Shown piece after piece: positions 1 to 8,284 of a DNA stretch of 64,000 nucleotides (the stretch's first letter is position 1; the number at the start of each line of letters is the position of its first letter). The DNA comes from Haladaptatus cibarius D43. Its GTDB lineage: Archaea > Halobacteriota > Halobacteria > Halobacteriales > Haladaptataceae. The stretch lies in NCBI RefSeq assembly GCF_000710615.1, contig NZ_JDTH01000002.1, positions 1,480,082 through 1,544,081 on the forward strand, given 5' to 3'. Position numbers and translations under genes: made by a program. Under the pieces are notes generated by a model. That model did not search any database. It saw only the letters and a list, made by a program, of their open reading frames with translations, and had not been told where the DNA came from.

Positions 1-770
1 CGACTGACCAGCCATCGTGGAGCAAGTCGAATCAAAATACCGCGGAGAAAACGAATCGAAAACCGGAACGAAAGTTCCGCGCGGCGACAGAAGCAGAGAC
101 GCTAACCGATGCGCCCGACACATCCGAGTCGGTGGAACGGGAGTTCGACCGACTGCCCCGGATGCGCGTCCTCGGGCAACTGCACGACACCTACGTCGTC
201 GCCGAAACGTCGGACGGACTGGTGCTCGTAGACCAGCACGCCGCCGACGAGCGCGTGAACTACGAACGACTGAGTGAGAAATTTGCGGGCGACACGACGA
301 CGCAGGTGCTCGCTTCGCCGGTCGAACTCGAACTGACGGCGGCGGAGGCCGCACTGTTTGAGGAGTACGACGAGGCGCTGGCACGGTTGGGGTTCCACGC
401 GGCACTCACGGGGGAGCGAACGGTCGAAGTGACGACGGTTCCCGCAGTTCTCAGCGAGACGTTGTCTCCGGAACTCCTCCGGGACGTGTTGGGCGAGTTC
501 GTCTCGGCCGACTCGGACGAACGCGACCGAAATTCCGCGGCGGCGGTCGCCGACGCGCTTATCTCCGATTTGGCGTGCTATCCCTCGATTACCGGCAATA
601 CGTCGCTTCACGAAGGTGACGTGGTGGGTTTGCTGTCCGCGCTGGACGACTGTGACAATCCATACGCGTGTCCGCACGGGCGGCCGGTCGTCATCGAATT
701 TGGCGAGGAGGAAATCGAAAATCGGTTCGAGCGCGACTATCCGGGCCACGCGGGACGGCGCGCGGAGTAG
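1..770 (+). CDS. mutL: DNA mismatch repair protein MutL, C-terminal part (5' end outside window)
   Basis: The reading frame is open from base 3 to the stop at 770, so the N-terminal ATPase domain lies to the left of the window. What remains is a hydrophilic linker (about the first 45 residues) and the MutL C-terminal dimerisation/endonuclease domain. The DQHA(X)2E(X)4E metal-binding motif is intact (DQHAADE then E four residues later), and a CPHGRP motif is present near the end. These mark a MutL that nicks DNA, as in bacteria and eukaryotes lacking MutH. Family knowledge: MutL acts with MutS in mismatch repair and mutL often follows mutS in haloarchaea; the partner cannot be seen here. Confidence 0.93.
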   Translation, partial: TDQPSWSKSNQNTAEKTNRKPERKFRAATEAETLTDAPDTSESVEREFDRLPRMRVLGQLHDTYVVAETSDGLVLVDQHAADERVNYERLSEKFAGDTTTQVLASPVELELTAAEAALFEEYDEALARLGFHAALTGERTVEVTTVPAVLSETLSPELLRDVLGEFVSADSDERDRNSAAAVADALISDLACYPSITGNTSLHEGDVVGLLSALDDCDNPYACPHGRPVVIEFGEEEIENRFERDYPGHAGRRAE

Positions 771-845
771 TCGAGTCCGATTTCCGACCGTTTTCCCGAC
801 TGGTAAGGAGAACCTTCATATCGGCTGGCCGAATCAAATTTCAGT

Positions 846-1589
846 ATGTCACGCGGGACGAGTCAGGGAGGACTTCTCGATGCGATACGGTACGACTTAC
901 AGCAGTTACACACCGGATGGATGTCACTGTTCTTTCCACGACAGCGACAGCAGTCCCATTCGGTGCTCGGGCAGTGGACGCCACAGAGTACGGCGGGGAA
1001 AGTAGCCTATAGAATATGGGGCGTGGTCGGCACGCTCGTCGTCGCCCTCCTGTACCCGTTCGTCCTGTTCGGCTTTGCGACGCGCTATTACACGAGTCGC
1101 ATCGACCGAACCGCTGCGAGTCTCGGCGTGCTGGGCGTTATCCTGCTCTCGGTGCTCATCTGGGGTGGACTGGCGGCGCTGGCCAGAGTGCGCTTTTCCA
1201 CCGAAGGGTTCTACGCCGTCACTGCGGCGGGAGGTGTCGCCACCGTCGCCGCAGTGCTTGCGTACCTCACCAGTCGGTACGGTGGCCGAATTACAACCAT
1301 CCTGTTTGCCTACCCGTTCGGCATGACGGCGTTGTTCCTACCCCCGGTGGTCGCCGCGCTGTACTCGCCGACGCTTTCGGAGGTCATCTTCCCGAACAGC
1401 GAAACGCTGGCGGTGTGGTTGCTGGACAACGTCCTCGACTACCGCGGAATCAACGAAATCCTCCGCGCGCGCTTCGATCTCGAAGGGTTCGCCTACGTCG
1501 GCATGTGGTTCGGCATCGCGGTGCCGTTGGGTTGGAGTATGGGATTCTTGGTTACGCTGGCGAATCTCATGCGGCCGAAATCGGAGTAA
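846..1589 (+). CDS. Polytopic membrane protein of unknown function
   Basis: 247 residues. A soluble N-terminus of about 55 residues is followed by about five hydrophobic segments (near residues 58-80, 90-112, 123-142, 148-172 and 218-242). Around residue 180 there is a polar stretch that probably lies outside the bilayer. The layout resembles Yip1-like or other small haloarchaeal membrane proteins, but no diagnostic motif is visible, so I assign no function. It starts 75 bp after mutL on the same strand and may be cotranscribed with it. Confidence 0.75.
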   Translation: MSRGTSQGGLLDAIRYDLQQLHTGWMSLFFPRQRQQSHSVLGQWTPQSTAGKVAYRIWGVVGTLVVALLYPFVLFGFATRYYTSRIDRTAASLGVLGVILLSVLIWGGLAALARVRFSTEGFYAVTAAGGVATVAAVLAYLTSRYGGRITTILFAYPFGMTALFLPPVVAALYSPTLSEVIFPNSETLAVWLLDNVLDYRGINEILRARFDLEGFAYVGMWFGIAVPLGWSMGFLVTLANLMRPKSE

Positions 1590-1620
1590 CGCTTTTCCTT
1601 CGTTCGGCTAACTGTCCGAT

Positions 1621-1812
1621 ATGGAGTTCAATTTACCCGTGACCGCCGGAGCACTGCTAGCAATCGTCGCTGTCGGTACGGCGGGCCTCATCGGGATGGA
1701 TGTCATGGCGATGGGTACAGTATTGATGATGGTGGCCCCCTCGATGCTGGTGTTCGGCCTGATAGCGCTCTTCCTCGGCATCAAACACGGCGAGTATCGC
1801 GCGACGAGATAG
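1621..1812 (+). CDS. Small two-helix membrane protein
   Basis: 63 residues with two hydrophobic helices (about 6-27 and 30-53) and a short basic tail ending in EYRATR. It lies 31 bp after the preceding membrane protein gene on the same strand, so the two may form an operon. Small conserved membrane proteins of this size and pattern are common in haloarchaea and carry only DUF names. Function unknown. Confidence 0.7.
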   Translation: MEFNLPVTAGALLAIVAVGTAGLIGMDVMAMGTVLMMVAPSMLVFGLIALFLGIKHGEYRATR

Positions 1813-1829
1813 AACAAAACGGCTCGGCT

Positions 1830-2681
1830 TTACTCGACTCGCCCGACAGCGAGAATGTGGTTCGACAAATCCGCAATTGTCGGGTCTTCGCGTAGTTTTC
1901 GAACGATTTCGGCGACGTTTTCCTGTGCATCTGCATCGATTTCTTCCAGCGCGGTTCCGAAGTTCGAGGCTGGGCCTTCGAGTCCGGCGACGATTTCGAC
2001 CGCGAAACCGCGATTTTCCAGCAGGTCGCGCAGTTCCGCGGCGCGGAAGAAGTGGCACTCTACGAACGACGGATCATCACCTTCGTATTTTTCCGCGAGT
2101 TTGGCCGAATACGTCGCAGTCTCCACGAGGTTGGGAAGTTGGCGAACGCCAGCCTCAAAATGTGGTGCGCTCTTTAAGAGGTTCTGGACGACAGCGACGA
2201 ACCCCATCACGGAGACGAAGATAGGGGAATCCGAGGTGGTCACGCGATGGAGTTCGCAGACTGCTTTGCTCCGTTCGTCGTCCGCAACGACGTGCGAGAG
2301 TGGCCCGCCGAGACACAGAGTTGCATCGAACTGATCGGCGGAAAATGGCAAGTCACGGATGTCGCCCTGCTGAACCGTGACCTTCGATTCGAGGTCGCGT
2401 TTCGATATGCGCTCTTTGGCGATGGCGACCTGCTCCGCAGACAGGTCGAGCAAAGTTACGTCGTAACCCTGTTCAACCAGCCAAATCGAATACCTCCCGG
2501 CGGCCCCGCCAGCGTCGAGAATATGGCCCGACTCGGGCAAATGCTGGTCGAGATAATCCGTCGTATTCTCGAACTCCAGTGAGTTTTTGAACGATTCTTC
2601 GAGGCGTTCCCACTCGCCCTCCCCGAGGCTATCGTAGTAGTTCGCCGGGTCGATTTTGGCAAGTGGGTCGTCGTCTGCCAT
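1830..2681 (-). CDS. Class I SAM-dependent methyltransferase
   Basis: 283 residues. The SAM-binding motif I is ILDAGGAAG (about residues 54-62), followed by the acidic end of strand beta2 (TLLDLS, near 77-82) and motif II-III sequences (TLCLGGPLSHV). The C-terminal third ends in the beta hairpin usual for Methyltransf_11/25 proteins. No substrate-specific motif is visible; small molecules are the usual substrates of this type. It is convergent with the small membrane protein gene upstream, with 17 bp between the stops. Confidence 0.85.
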   Translation of the reverse strand: MADDDPLAKIDPANYYDSLGEGEWERLEESFKNSLEFENTTDYLDQHLPESGHILDAGGAAGRYSIWLVEQGYDVTLLDLSAEQVAIAKERISKRDLESKVTVQQGDIRDLPFSADQFDATLCLGGPLSHVVADDERSKAVCELHRVTTSDSPIFVSVMGFVAVVQNLLKSAPHFEAGVRQLPNLVETATYSAKLAEKYEGDDPSFVECHFFRAAELRDLLENRGFAVEIVAGLEGPASNFGTALEEIDADAQENVAEIVRKLREDPTIADLSNHILAVGRVE

Positions 2682-2854
2682 CGTGACACATCTTTTTCAG
2701 GAGTCGGCCCATAGTTCTTTCTTGTGAATATTTGGTATGGGACAACTGGACACAGTTCGGGCACTGACCAGCGACCGAGTGAAACGAGGGCGCAATAGGC
2801 AATCGATATAACCACCAAAAATCAGCAACCGCCACAGCCGCCGGGGGGCTAGCT

Positions 2855-3021
2855 CACTCTCCGGAAAATCGGAGATTTTCCGGGCCGACGACTGAATGGA
2901 GCACGGAAGAGCGAAGCTCTTCCGTGCGAAATGAAGGAGGAGTGCTTTTGGTGAAGGTTTTACAGGGAGCCGTCAGGAACGACGCGGTTGTCGTTCCTGA
3001 CCGCGACCGTCGTAAAAGGTT
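2855..3021 (-). repeat. Modular three-hairpin 3' element, copy A
   Basis: On the + strand it reads: box CACTCT; stem CCGGAAAATC/GATTTTCCGG (2861-2870 with 2874-2883); box CGGGCCGACGA (2881-2891); a perfect 12-bp stem GCACGGAAGAGC (2901-2912 with 2916-2927); box GAGGAGTGCTTTTGGT (2937-2952); GTTTTA; a perfect 12-bp stem GTCAGGAACGAC (2972-2983 with 2990-3001); TAAAAGG; then the stop codon of the minus-strand gene at 3022. Copy B at 63575-63696 has the same boxes in the same order, also directly against a stop codon, but different stem sequences. The position suggests a 3' UTR or transcript-end element of the minus-strand gene. Confidence 0.8.
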
Positions 3022-3993
3022 CTACATGTAGCCGAGGTCGCGCAGACGCTCCATCAGGTCTTCTTTGTCCTGGGCGCGGCCTGCACGCTCGGTCGTGTTC
3101 TCCATGTCCTGCAACCATGCCGGTTCCTGGTCGCTCTTTTGCGTGCTGACTTCGCTTCCGAGCGAGCGGAATCCTTCGAAGTATTTCGGCGAAACGGGAA
3201 TGTCGTCCTGTTCGACGCCCTCTGGGAGGTCGTCGAATCCTTGCGGGACGTAGCCGTCGTCGGGGTACGCTTCGACGGTGTCCGGGACGACGAAGTACCA
3301 GAATGCGTCCCAGACGGCAGGTTCGTCGAAGTGGAGGATGGGCTGAATGCGGTCGTGGGGTGGGTAGATTTCGGGGTCGTGGCGCGGGCTGAAGAACGTC
3401 TCGTCGGCGCGGGCTTCTTGTTCGTCCCAGCGCACGCCGGAGATGACGCCGTCCACGTCGTACTCTTCGAGGGCGTCGTTCAGCGCAACGGTCTTCAACA
3501 GGTGGTTGCCGACGTAGGTGTCGAGCAAGAACGGGAAGGTGTCTTCCTCGTATTCCAGCAGGTCGTGAACGTGGTGCTGGTTGTGGTCGGAGAGTTCACT
3601 GATGTCGATGTCGTCGCCGGGTTCGAGATCGTGTTCGTCAACGTAGCCGCCAACGTCCTCATTGCGGGCGTAGATGACCTCCAAATCCCATTCGTCGGCC
3701 CAATGCTCGACGAAGTCGTGAATGTCTTGGAAGTGCTGGAAGTGGTCGATGAAGACCGCCGGTGGAACCTCCAAATCGTAGCGCTCCGCCACTTCCTTGA
3801 TGAAGTAGAGCGTGAGCGTGGAGTCTTTGCCACCCGTCCACATCACGGCGGGGTTTTCGTACTCTTCGAGACCCTTCTTCGTGACCTCGATGGCTTTCTC
3901 TACTTTGTGTTCGAGCGAGGGGTAATCCTCGGGGTTTTCGCCTTCACCATCGCTGTAGTCTACGTCGAGATAGTCTGGAAACTCGTCTGCCAT
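3022..3993 (-). CDS. PAPS-reductase-like ATP-pyrophosphatase (COG0175 type)
   Basis: 323 residues. The PP-motif TGGKDST lies at about residues 53-59, followed by the helix and FIDHFQHFQD strand typical of the PAPS reductase/FAD synthetase superfamily. The protein is longer than bacterial CysH and has no C-terminal Cys-Gly-Leu-His-like redox signature, so sulfonucleotide reduction is not shown. Related archaeal proteins act as sulfotransferase-like or adenylating enzymes, and substrate identity stays open. A hairpin element directly abuts the stop codon, giving this gene an unusually structured 3' end. Confidence 0.8.
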   Translation of the reverse strand: MADEFPDYLDVDYSDGEGENPEDYPSLEHKVEKAIEVTKKGLEEYENPAVMWTGGKDSTLTLYFIKEVAERYDLEVPPAVFIDHFQHFQDIHDFVEHWADEWDLEVIYARNEDVGGYVDEHDLEPGDDIDISELSDHNQHHVHDLLEYEEDTFPFLLDTYVGNHLLKTVALNDALEEYDVDGVISGVRWDEQEARADETFFSPRHDPEIYPPHDRIQPILHFDEPAVWDAFWYFVVPDTVEAYPDDGYVPQGFDDLPEGVEQDDIPVSPKYFEGFRSLGSEVSTQKSDQEPAWLQDMENTTERAGRAQDKEDLMERLRDLGYM

Positions 3994-4155
3994 GACTCGT
4001 AATTAGATATAATTACCTGGCTAAAGTGCTTTTCGGCTCCGCATGAAGAACCGTTTAGGTTAGTGAAGAATTGCGTTCGAATTTTACGGTAGGCAAGAAA
4101 AATCACGAGGCAGTGGCTCACCGCTTTCGACCGAATGCGAACCCAGAACGCGAGA

Positions 4156-4734
4156 TTACGAGATGAACTTGTTGTCGCGCCAGTTCACGCCGCTGGACGA
4201 GGAATTTTCGTTGCTTGGACCTTCCACCACTTCGATGGAGGCCGGTCGGTCGTCGCCGTCCACGATGCGGGTCGCTTCCAAATCGCCGTCAACTTCCGAA
4301 ATCGCGGTGAGCGTTCCCTTTTCGGCCTGTCGGGCGAGAGTGCATAGCACCTCGAACATCGGATACTGAACCGCGCTGTTCTGAAGCACGGTTTCCCGGT
4401 CACCTTTGAACGCGGCCATCTCGATGAGTTCGCCCGTCGGCTCTTCTTCCTCTTCGTCCTCTGCGTCCGCACCCCACCGCGGCGCATTGCGTCGTGCCTC
4501 TTCCTCTTCGGTAAAGACCCGTGTTTCCGAGACGCTGGCTTTCAGTTGCGCCGTCGGTGTGTATTTGCTGATAGATTCGTCCGTCGAGACAGCACTGATG
4601 ATAAGCGTGTTGTTCCGGCGGGTGATATCGACGCTGTCGATTCCATCCGGTAGCGGGGGTTCGCTTTCAAAGTGGTCGTAGACGGTTTCAAGCGGCAGTT
4701 CGAGCGTCGAATGTAGTCGGTATACCTGGCTCAT
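4156..4734 (-). CDS. Conserved haloarchaeal protein of unknown function
   Basis: 192 residues, soluble and acidic, with a run of glutamates at about residues 93-98. No signal peptide, membrane segment or metal motif is visible. The first 70 residues (YRLHSTLELPLETVYDHFES) read like an alpha/beta domain with alternating hydrophobic strands. I believe relatives exist in most haloarchaea under a DUF name, but I cannot name it with certainty. It is flanked by two unrelated minus-strand genes with gaps over 100 bp, so it is probably transcribed alone. Confidence 0.75.
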   Translation of the reverse strand: MSQVYRLHSTLELPLETVYDHFESEPPLPDGIDSVDITRRNNTLIISAVSTDESISKYTPTAQLKASVSETRVFTEEEEARRNAPRWGADAEDEEEEEPTGELIEMAAFKGDRETVLQNSAVQYPMFEVLCTLARQAEKGTLTAISEVDGDLEATRIVDGDDRPASIEVVEGPSNENSSSSGVNWRDNKFIS

Positions 4735-4839
4735 TTGTAGTCGTGAGTTCCGTCTCCCGTCGGCTGTACGTTTGTCACTACGTGCCCCGAACTTATAGGG
4801 GCTACCCTTTCGGTTGCGTATGCAACCATCGAAATGACG

Positions 4840-5187
4840 TTAGTTAGTTCGAAGCGTTTCGCCGAGTTCGTCTCGTTCTTCCATCTCCGCGAGGATGTCG
4901 CTGCCGCCGATGAACTCGCCATCGACGTACGTCTGTGGAATCGTCTCCCACCCGCTGTGGTCGGATAGTTCCTCGCGGTAGGCGTCCAAGTTGTCGAGGA
5001 CGTCTACCGTCTCGAACTCGTCGCCGCGATGCTTGCCGATGAGTTCGAGCGCGCGCTGTGAGAAACCACATTGTGGCATCATCCGTGTTCCCTTCATGAA
5101 CAGGACGACCTCCTCGTTTTCGAGCGTCGAATCGACTCGTTCTTCCACCTCTTCGGCGGAAAGCTGTTCTCCGGGTGTGAACGTCAT
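4840..5187 (-). CDS. CGFS-type monothiol glutaredoxin
   Basis: 115 residues when started at the ATG at 5187; a start 27 bp further up would add a basic tail unlike the family. The active site is PQCGFSQ with Cys40, preceded by MKGT, and the glutathione-binding loop is TIPQTYV then GEFIGGSDI. This is the CGFS (Grx4/GrxD) class, which binds a bridging [2Fe-2S] cluster with glutathione or another thiol and passes it on, rather than acting as a thiol reductant. Haloarchaea use gamma-glutamylcysteine in place of glutathione, so that is the likely ligand here (inference). Confidence 0.9.
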   Translation of the reverse strand: MTFTPGEQLSAEEVEERVDSTLENEEVVLFMKGTRMMPQCGFSQRALELIGKHRGDEFETVDVLDNLDAYREELSDHSGWETIPQTYVDGEFIGGSDILAEMEERDELGETLRTN

Positions 5188-5244
5188 ACCGTTGCGTAGG
5201 CACCCCCGGCGCAAAGAAGTTGCGACCGAGGTATCGTGTTCGCA

Positions 5245-5871
5245 TCACTCGTCGCTGCCGACGCCGATGACCTGCACGAGCGAGTAGACCGGGACACCGT
5301 TCAGTTCCTCGATTCCCTGCTTGTCCGCGAGGACGATACAGGCGACCGGTTCACCGCCGCGGTCTTCGATGGCCTCGATGGTTTCCCCCATCGTCGTCCC
5401 GCTGGTGATGGTGTCGTCCACGATGTAGCACTCGCGGTTTCGAATCTGCGCGAAGTTGCGCGAGAAACTGCCGCCGTACTCGTCGATGTCGCCCTCCTCC
5501 CATTGGTGTTTGCGAGGGGCGTAGGTTCCGAGGTCGGTGTCGAGTTCGCGCGCGACCACGGTTGCGAGGGGCGCGCCAGCCTTCTCGATGCCGATGGTCA
5601 AATCGACTTCTTCGCCGTGTTTCGACAGCAAGTCGGCCATCGCCGCGCCGATATGGCTGAGTCGAGTGCTGTCGCGGCCGATTGCACTCCAATCGACGTG
5701 GATGTCCTGCGTGCCGCCCGTCGGTTCCGGGCTTGGCGTGCTGCCACTCCGCTCGACTAACCAACTGGCAGTCTCGCGCGACACGTTCAGTTCGTCAGCG
5801 ATTTCGCCCTTCGAGAGGCCACGCTCCGCCAGTTCTGCCGCACTCTCTATCAAGTCGTCTACGTTCTTCAT
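5245..5871 (-). CDS. gfcR: Sugar-catabolism regulator GfcR (HTH plus phosphoribosyltransferase-like domain)
   Basis: 208 residues. A helix-turn-helix lies at about residues 19-43 (LSKGEIADELNVSRETASWL), and a PyrE-like domain carries the PRPP-binding motif VDDTITSGTT at 151-160. In Haloferax volcanii GfcR activates genes of glucose and fructose breakdown, and its PRTase fold is thought to sense a ligand rather than make OMP. Here the ATG overlaps the TGA of gdh by 4 bp (ATGA), so the regulator is translated from the same mRNA as glucose dehydrogenase. That supports the regulatory assignment over orotate phosphoribosyltransferase. Confidence 0.88.
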   Translation of the reverse strand: MKNVDDLIESAAELAERGLSKGEIADELNVSRETASWLVERSGSTPSPEPTGGTQDIHVDWSAIGRDSTRLSHIGAAMADLLSKHGEEVDLTIGIEKAGAPLATVVARELDTDLGTYAPRKHQWEEGDIDEYGGSFSRNFAQIRNRECYIVDDTITSGTTMGETIEAIEDRGGEPVACIVLADKQGIEELNGVPVYSLVQVIGVGSDE

Positions 5872-6932
5872 TGGGTATCAAATTTAACCGCGGTCTTTAT
5901 TGTCGTTTCGTCGTCCGCAAATGCCGACTCGAAATTCGAAACGTCATAGACGCCTGTCACGAGGTCGTCTAACAGCCACTCCGGCATTGCCGCGAGCGTC
6001 TCGACTGCGGATTCGAAATGCCGATAGTTGGAGTTGACGCTTCCGACGAGCGCCTTGTTGTTCATCACGAGTTCCCGGTGCAAATTCCCGCCGTCGATTT
6101 CGAACGGCCACGAATCCGGGACGCCGAGCAGTGCCGAAACGCCGTTCGGGGCGAGTGCCTCGATGGATTCGAAGGCGTGTTTCGCGTAGCCGGTTGCTTC
6201 GTAGATGAAATCCATGGGTTCGTGCGCGTCGGGAATTTGGCCAACCGGCGTCACGCGCGAATCGACATACGTCGCGCCCAACTTCTCGATGATGTCGATA
6301 GTCGGGTCAGGGCGGTCACGCCGCCCGAGGCAGTACACTCGGTCGAACTCCGAATCGAGCATCGCCACCGTGAGCAGGCCGAGACTCCCGTTCCCGAGAA
6401 CGAGCGCGCTCTCCGGTTGCCAGTTGAACGCCGACCGAGAGGCGCGGGCGTGTTCGATTGCCTTCTCGGAGATGCTGATAGGTTCGACCAGAAATCCCCA
6501 GTCGGCCAGTTCGCCGGGAACCGGAACGAGGTTCTCTGCGGGGCTGGTGAAATACTCGCTCATGAAGCCGTGTTCGCCGGAGATTCCGCGTTCGGTCGTT
6601 TCGTCCGGCGGAGCCATGTCGGGTTCGCCGCGCTCGAAGTACTCCGTCGGGCCATCGAGAAGCGGCCTTCGAACCGTCGGGACGACCACGTCTCCTTCCG
6701 CAAATGCGGTTCCGTTCGGGTCTGCCACGACGCCGACCGCTTCGTGGCCGAGGACGAGGTGGTCGTCGTCCGCCGGAAATTCGCCGTGGTGTCCGGCGAG
6801 GATTTCGTGGTCAGTGCCATCGACACCGACCGTGAGGGTTCGCACCAGCGCTTCACCCGGTTCGGGTTCAGGCCGCGGTTTCTCGATGACTTCGGGGCTG
6901 TGTTTCCCGCGTCGGAGTGCGACTGCGTGCAT
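5868..6932 (-). CDS. gdh: Glucose 1-dehydrogenase, zinc-dependent MDR family
   Basis: 354 residues from the ATG at 6932; an upstream in-frame start at 6959 would add nine residues. Residues D38, H63, E64 and E150 stand exactly where the catalytic zinc ligands or zinc-site residues of Haloferax mediterranei glucose dehydrogenase lie. The nucleotide-binding loop is GNGSLG (about 180-185). The enzyme oxidises glucose to gluconolactone with NADP, the first step of the semi-phosphorylative Entner-Doudoroff pathway. It is the promoter-proximal gene of a two-gene operon with gfcR. Confidence 0.92.
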   Translation of the reverse strand: MHAVALRRGKHSPEVIEKPRPEPEPGEALVRTLTVGVDGTDHEILAGHHGEFPADDDHLVLGHEAVGVVADPNGTAFAEGDVVVPTVRRPLLDGPTEYFERGEPDMAPPDETTERGISGEHGFMSEYFTSPAENLVPVPGELADWGFLVEPISISEKAIEHARASRSAFNWQPESALVLGNGSLGLLTVAMLDSEFDRVYCLGRRDRPDPTIDIIEKLGATYVDSRVTPVGQIPDAHEPMDFIYEATGYAKHAFESIEALAPNGVSALLGVPDSWPFEIDGGNLHRELVMNNKALVGSVNSNYRHFESAVETLAAMPEWLLDDLVTGVYDVSNFESAFADDETTIKTAVKFDTQ

Positions 6933-6942
6933 ACGCGTCTCT

Positions 6943-6971
6943 TGTTCCCACGTGTTCAAAAGATTTATTCT
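6943..6971 (-). promoter_or_regulatory. Putative gdh-gfcR promoter with CACGTG-centred palindrome
   Basis: On the minus strand a GAATAAATCT TATA-like box (6962-6971) precedes the gdh ATG (6932) by about 30 bp, which fits a nearly leaderless transcript. Between box and start lies GTTCCCACGTGTTC (+ strand 6943-6956), an imperfect palindrome around CACGTG. A site between TATA box and transcription start is where a repressor would act. Binding by GfcR is a guess. Confidence 0.45.
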
Positions 6972-7201
6972 TTGGCGAGTAAATTTGTCTAGAACAGATG
7001 GTCGTTATCGCCGCGGTGAGAACCACTATCCGACATGCATTCACCACGTCCGAACACCTGTCAAACATGAGATACCGGCCGCCTCTTTTGACCCCATGTG
7101 GAAGCACGAATCAGACCTCGTGTACAACTCTTCGTTCGCAACTCCTTGTCCACAACTGATTCGCCACAACACCTGTATTCTTTCAGGTCGTCAACGGTTC
7201 C

Positions 7202-8242
7202 ATGCAAGCCGCGCGACTCCACGAATACACCGACGAGATGGGCGATGCGCTCTCGATTGACGACGTCGACCGACCCGAAGTAACCGAGGAAAACCACGTC
7301 GTGGTGGAAATCGAAGGCGCTGGCTGGTGTCAAACCGACAACCACGTCATCGAAGGAATGTGGGAAGAACAGATGGGTCAGTCGCTTCCCATGACGCTCG
7401 GCCACGAGAACGCCGGAATCGTGGCCGAGGTGGGAGAAGACGTAACGCTCGTTTCGGAGGGTGACGCCGTGGTCTGTCACCCGGCGCGAACCTGCGGCAT
7501 CTGTCGGGCCTGCCGACTCGGACAGGACATGCACTGCGAGAACCTCGTCTTCCCCGGACTTTCCACTGACGGCGGGTTCGCGGAATATCTGCTGACGAGC
7601 GAACGCGCCGTGATTCCGCTTCCTGACGGGGTTGACCCGGCGGAAATCGCGCCCCACGCGGACGCCGGAATCACGGCCTATCACGCGGTGAAAAAGGCGG
7701 CCCGCGAACTGAACCCCGGCGAACACGCAGTCGTCGTTGGCGTCGGGGGACTGGGCCATATCGGACTCCAAGCCCTCCGAACCATGAGTGCGGCGGAGAT
7801 TACCGCCGTCGAAGTGAAAGACGAGGCGCTCTCCCTCGCGGACGATTTGGGTGCCGACTACACCGTCAACTCGCGGGATTCGGACGTATCGAAAGAAGTG
7901 GACGCGATTACCGACGGCGAGGGCGTCCAGCAAATCCTCGATTTCGTGGGTGGCGACGAAACCCTCGATTACGCTCCCGCCCTGCTATCCGGGGGCGGCG
8001 ACCACCACGTCGTCGGCTACGGTGGCCACGTCCACGAACCGGCCCAAGCACTCGTAAACGGCGATTTCGACTACCGGGGAACCCTCGTCGGAACCTACCC
8101 TGAGCTACAGGAACTCATGGCGCTCGTCGCGCGCGGCGACGTGGAACTGCGAACCTCGCGGTACGATTTGGCCGAAATCAACGACGTGGCCGAGAAACTG
8201 GAACACGGCGAAATCGAAGGGCGGGCGGTCATCACGCCGTAA
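7202..8242 (+). CDS. Zinc-dependent alcohol/sugar dehydrogenase, MDR family
   Basis: 346 residues. Catalytic zinc ligands C43, H68 and E69 are present, as are the four structural zinc cysteines C98, C101, C104 and C112. The NAD(P) loop is GVGGLG (180-185). This is a full two-zinc medium-chain dehydrogenase of the AdhP or arabinose dehydrogenase-like type. Its substrate cannot be read from sequence. It lies divergent from gdh and next to a sugar-dehydrogenase-like gene, which hints at sugar or sugar-alcohol oxidation. Confidence 0.87.
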   Translation: MQAARLHEYTDEMGDALSIDDVDRPEVTEENHVVVEIEGAGWCQTDNHVIEGMWEEQMGQSLPMTLGHENAGIVAEVGEDVTLVSEGDAVVCHPARTCGICRACRLGQDMHCENLVFPGLSTDGGFAEYLLTSERAVIPLPDGVDPAEIAPHADAGITAYHAVKKAARELNPGEHAVVVGVGGLGHIGLQALRTMSAAEITAVEVKDEALSLADDLGADYTVNSRDSDVSKEVDAITDGEGVQQILDFVGGDETLDYAPALLSGGGDHHVVGYGGHVHEPAQALVNGDFDYRGTLVGTYPELQELMALVARGDVELRTSRYDLAEINDVAEKLEHGEIEGRAVITP

Positions 8243-8284
8243 TCGAGATTCGTTTTCTACGTCACGTTTCGACCGGTTTCCGCG

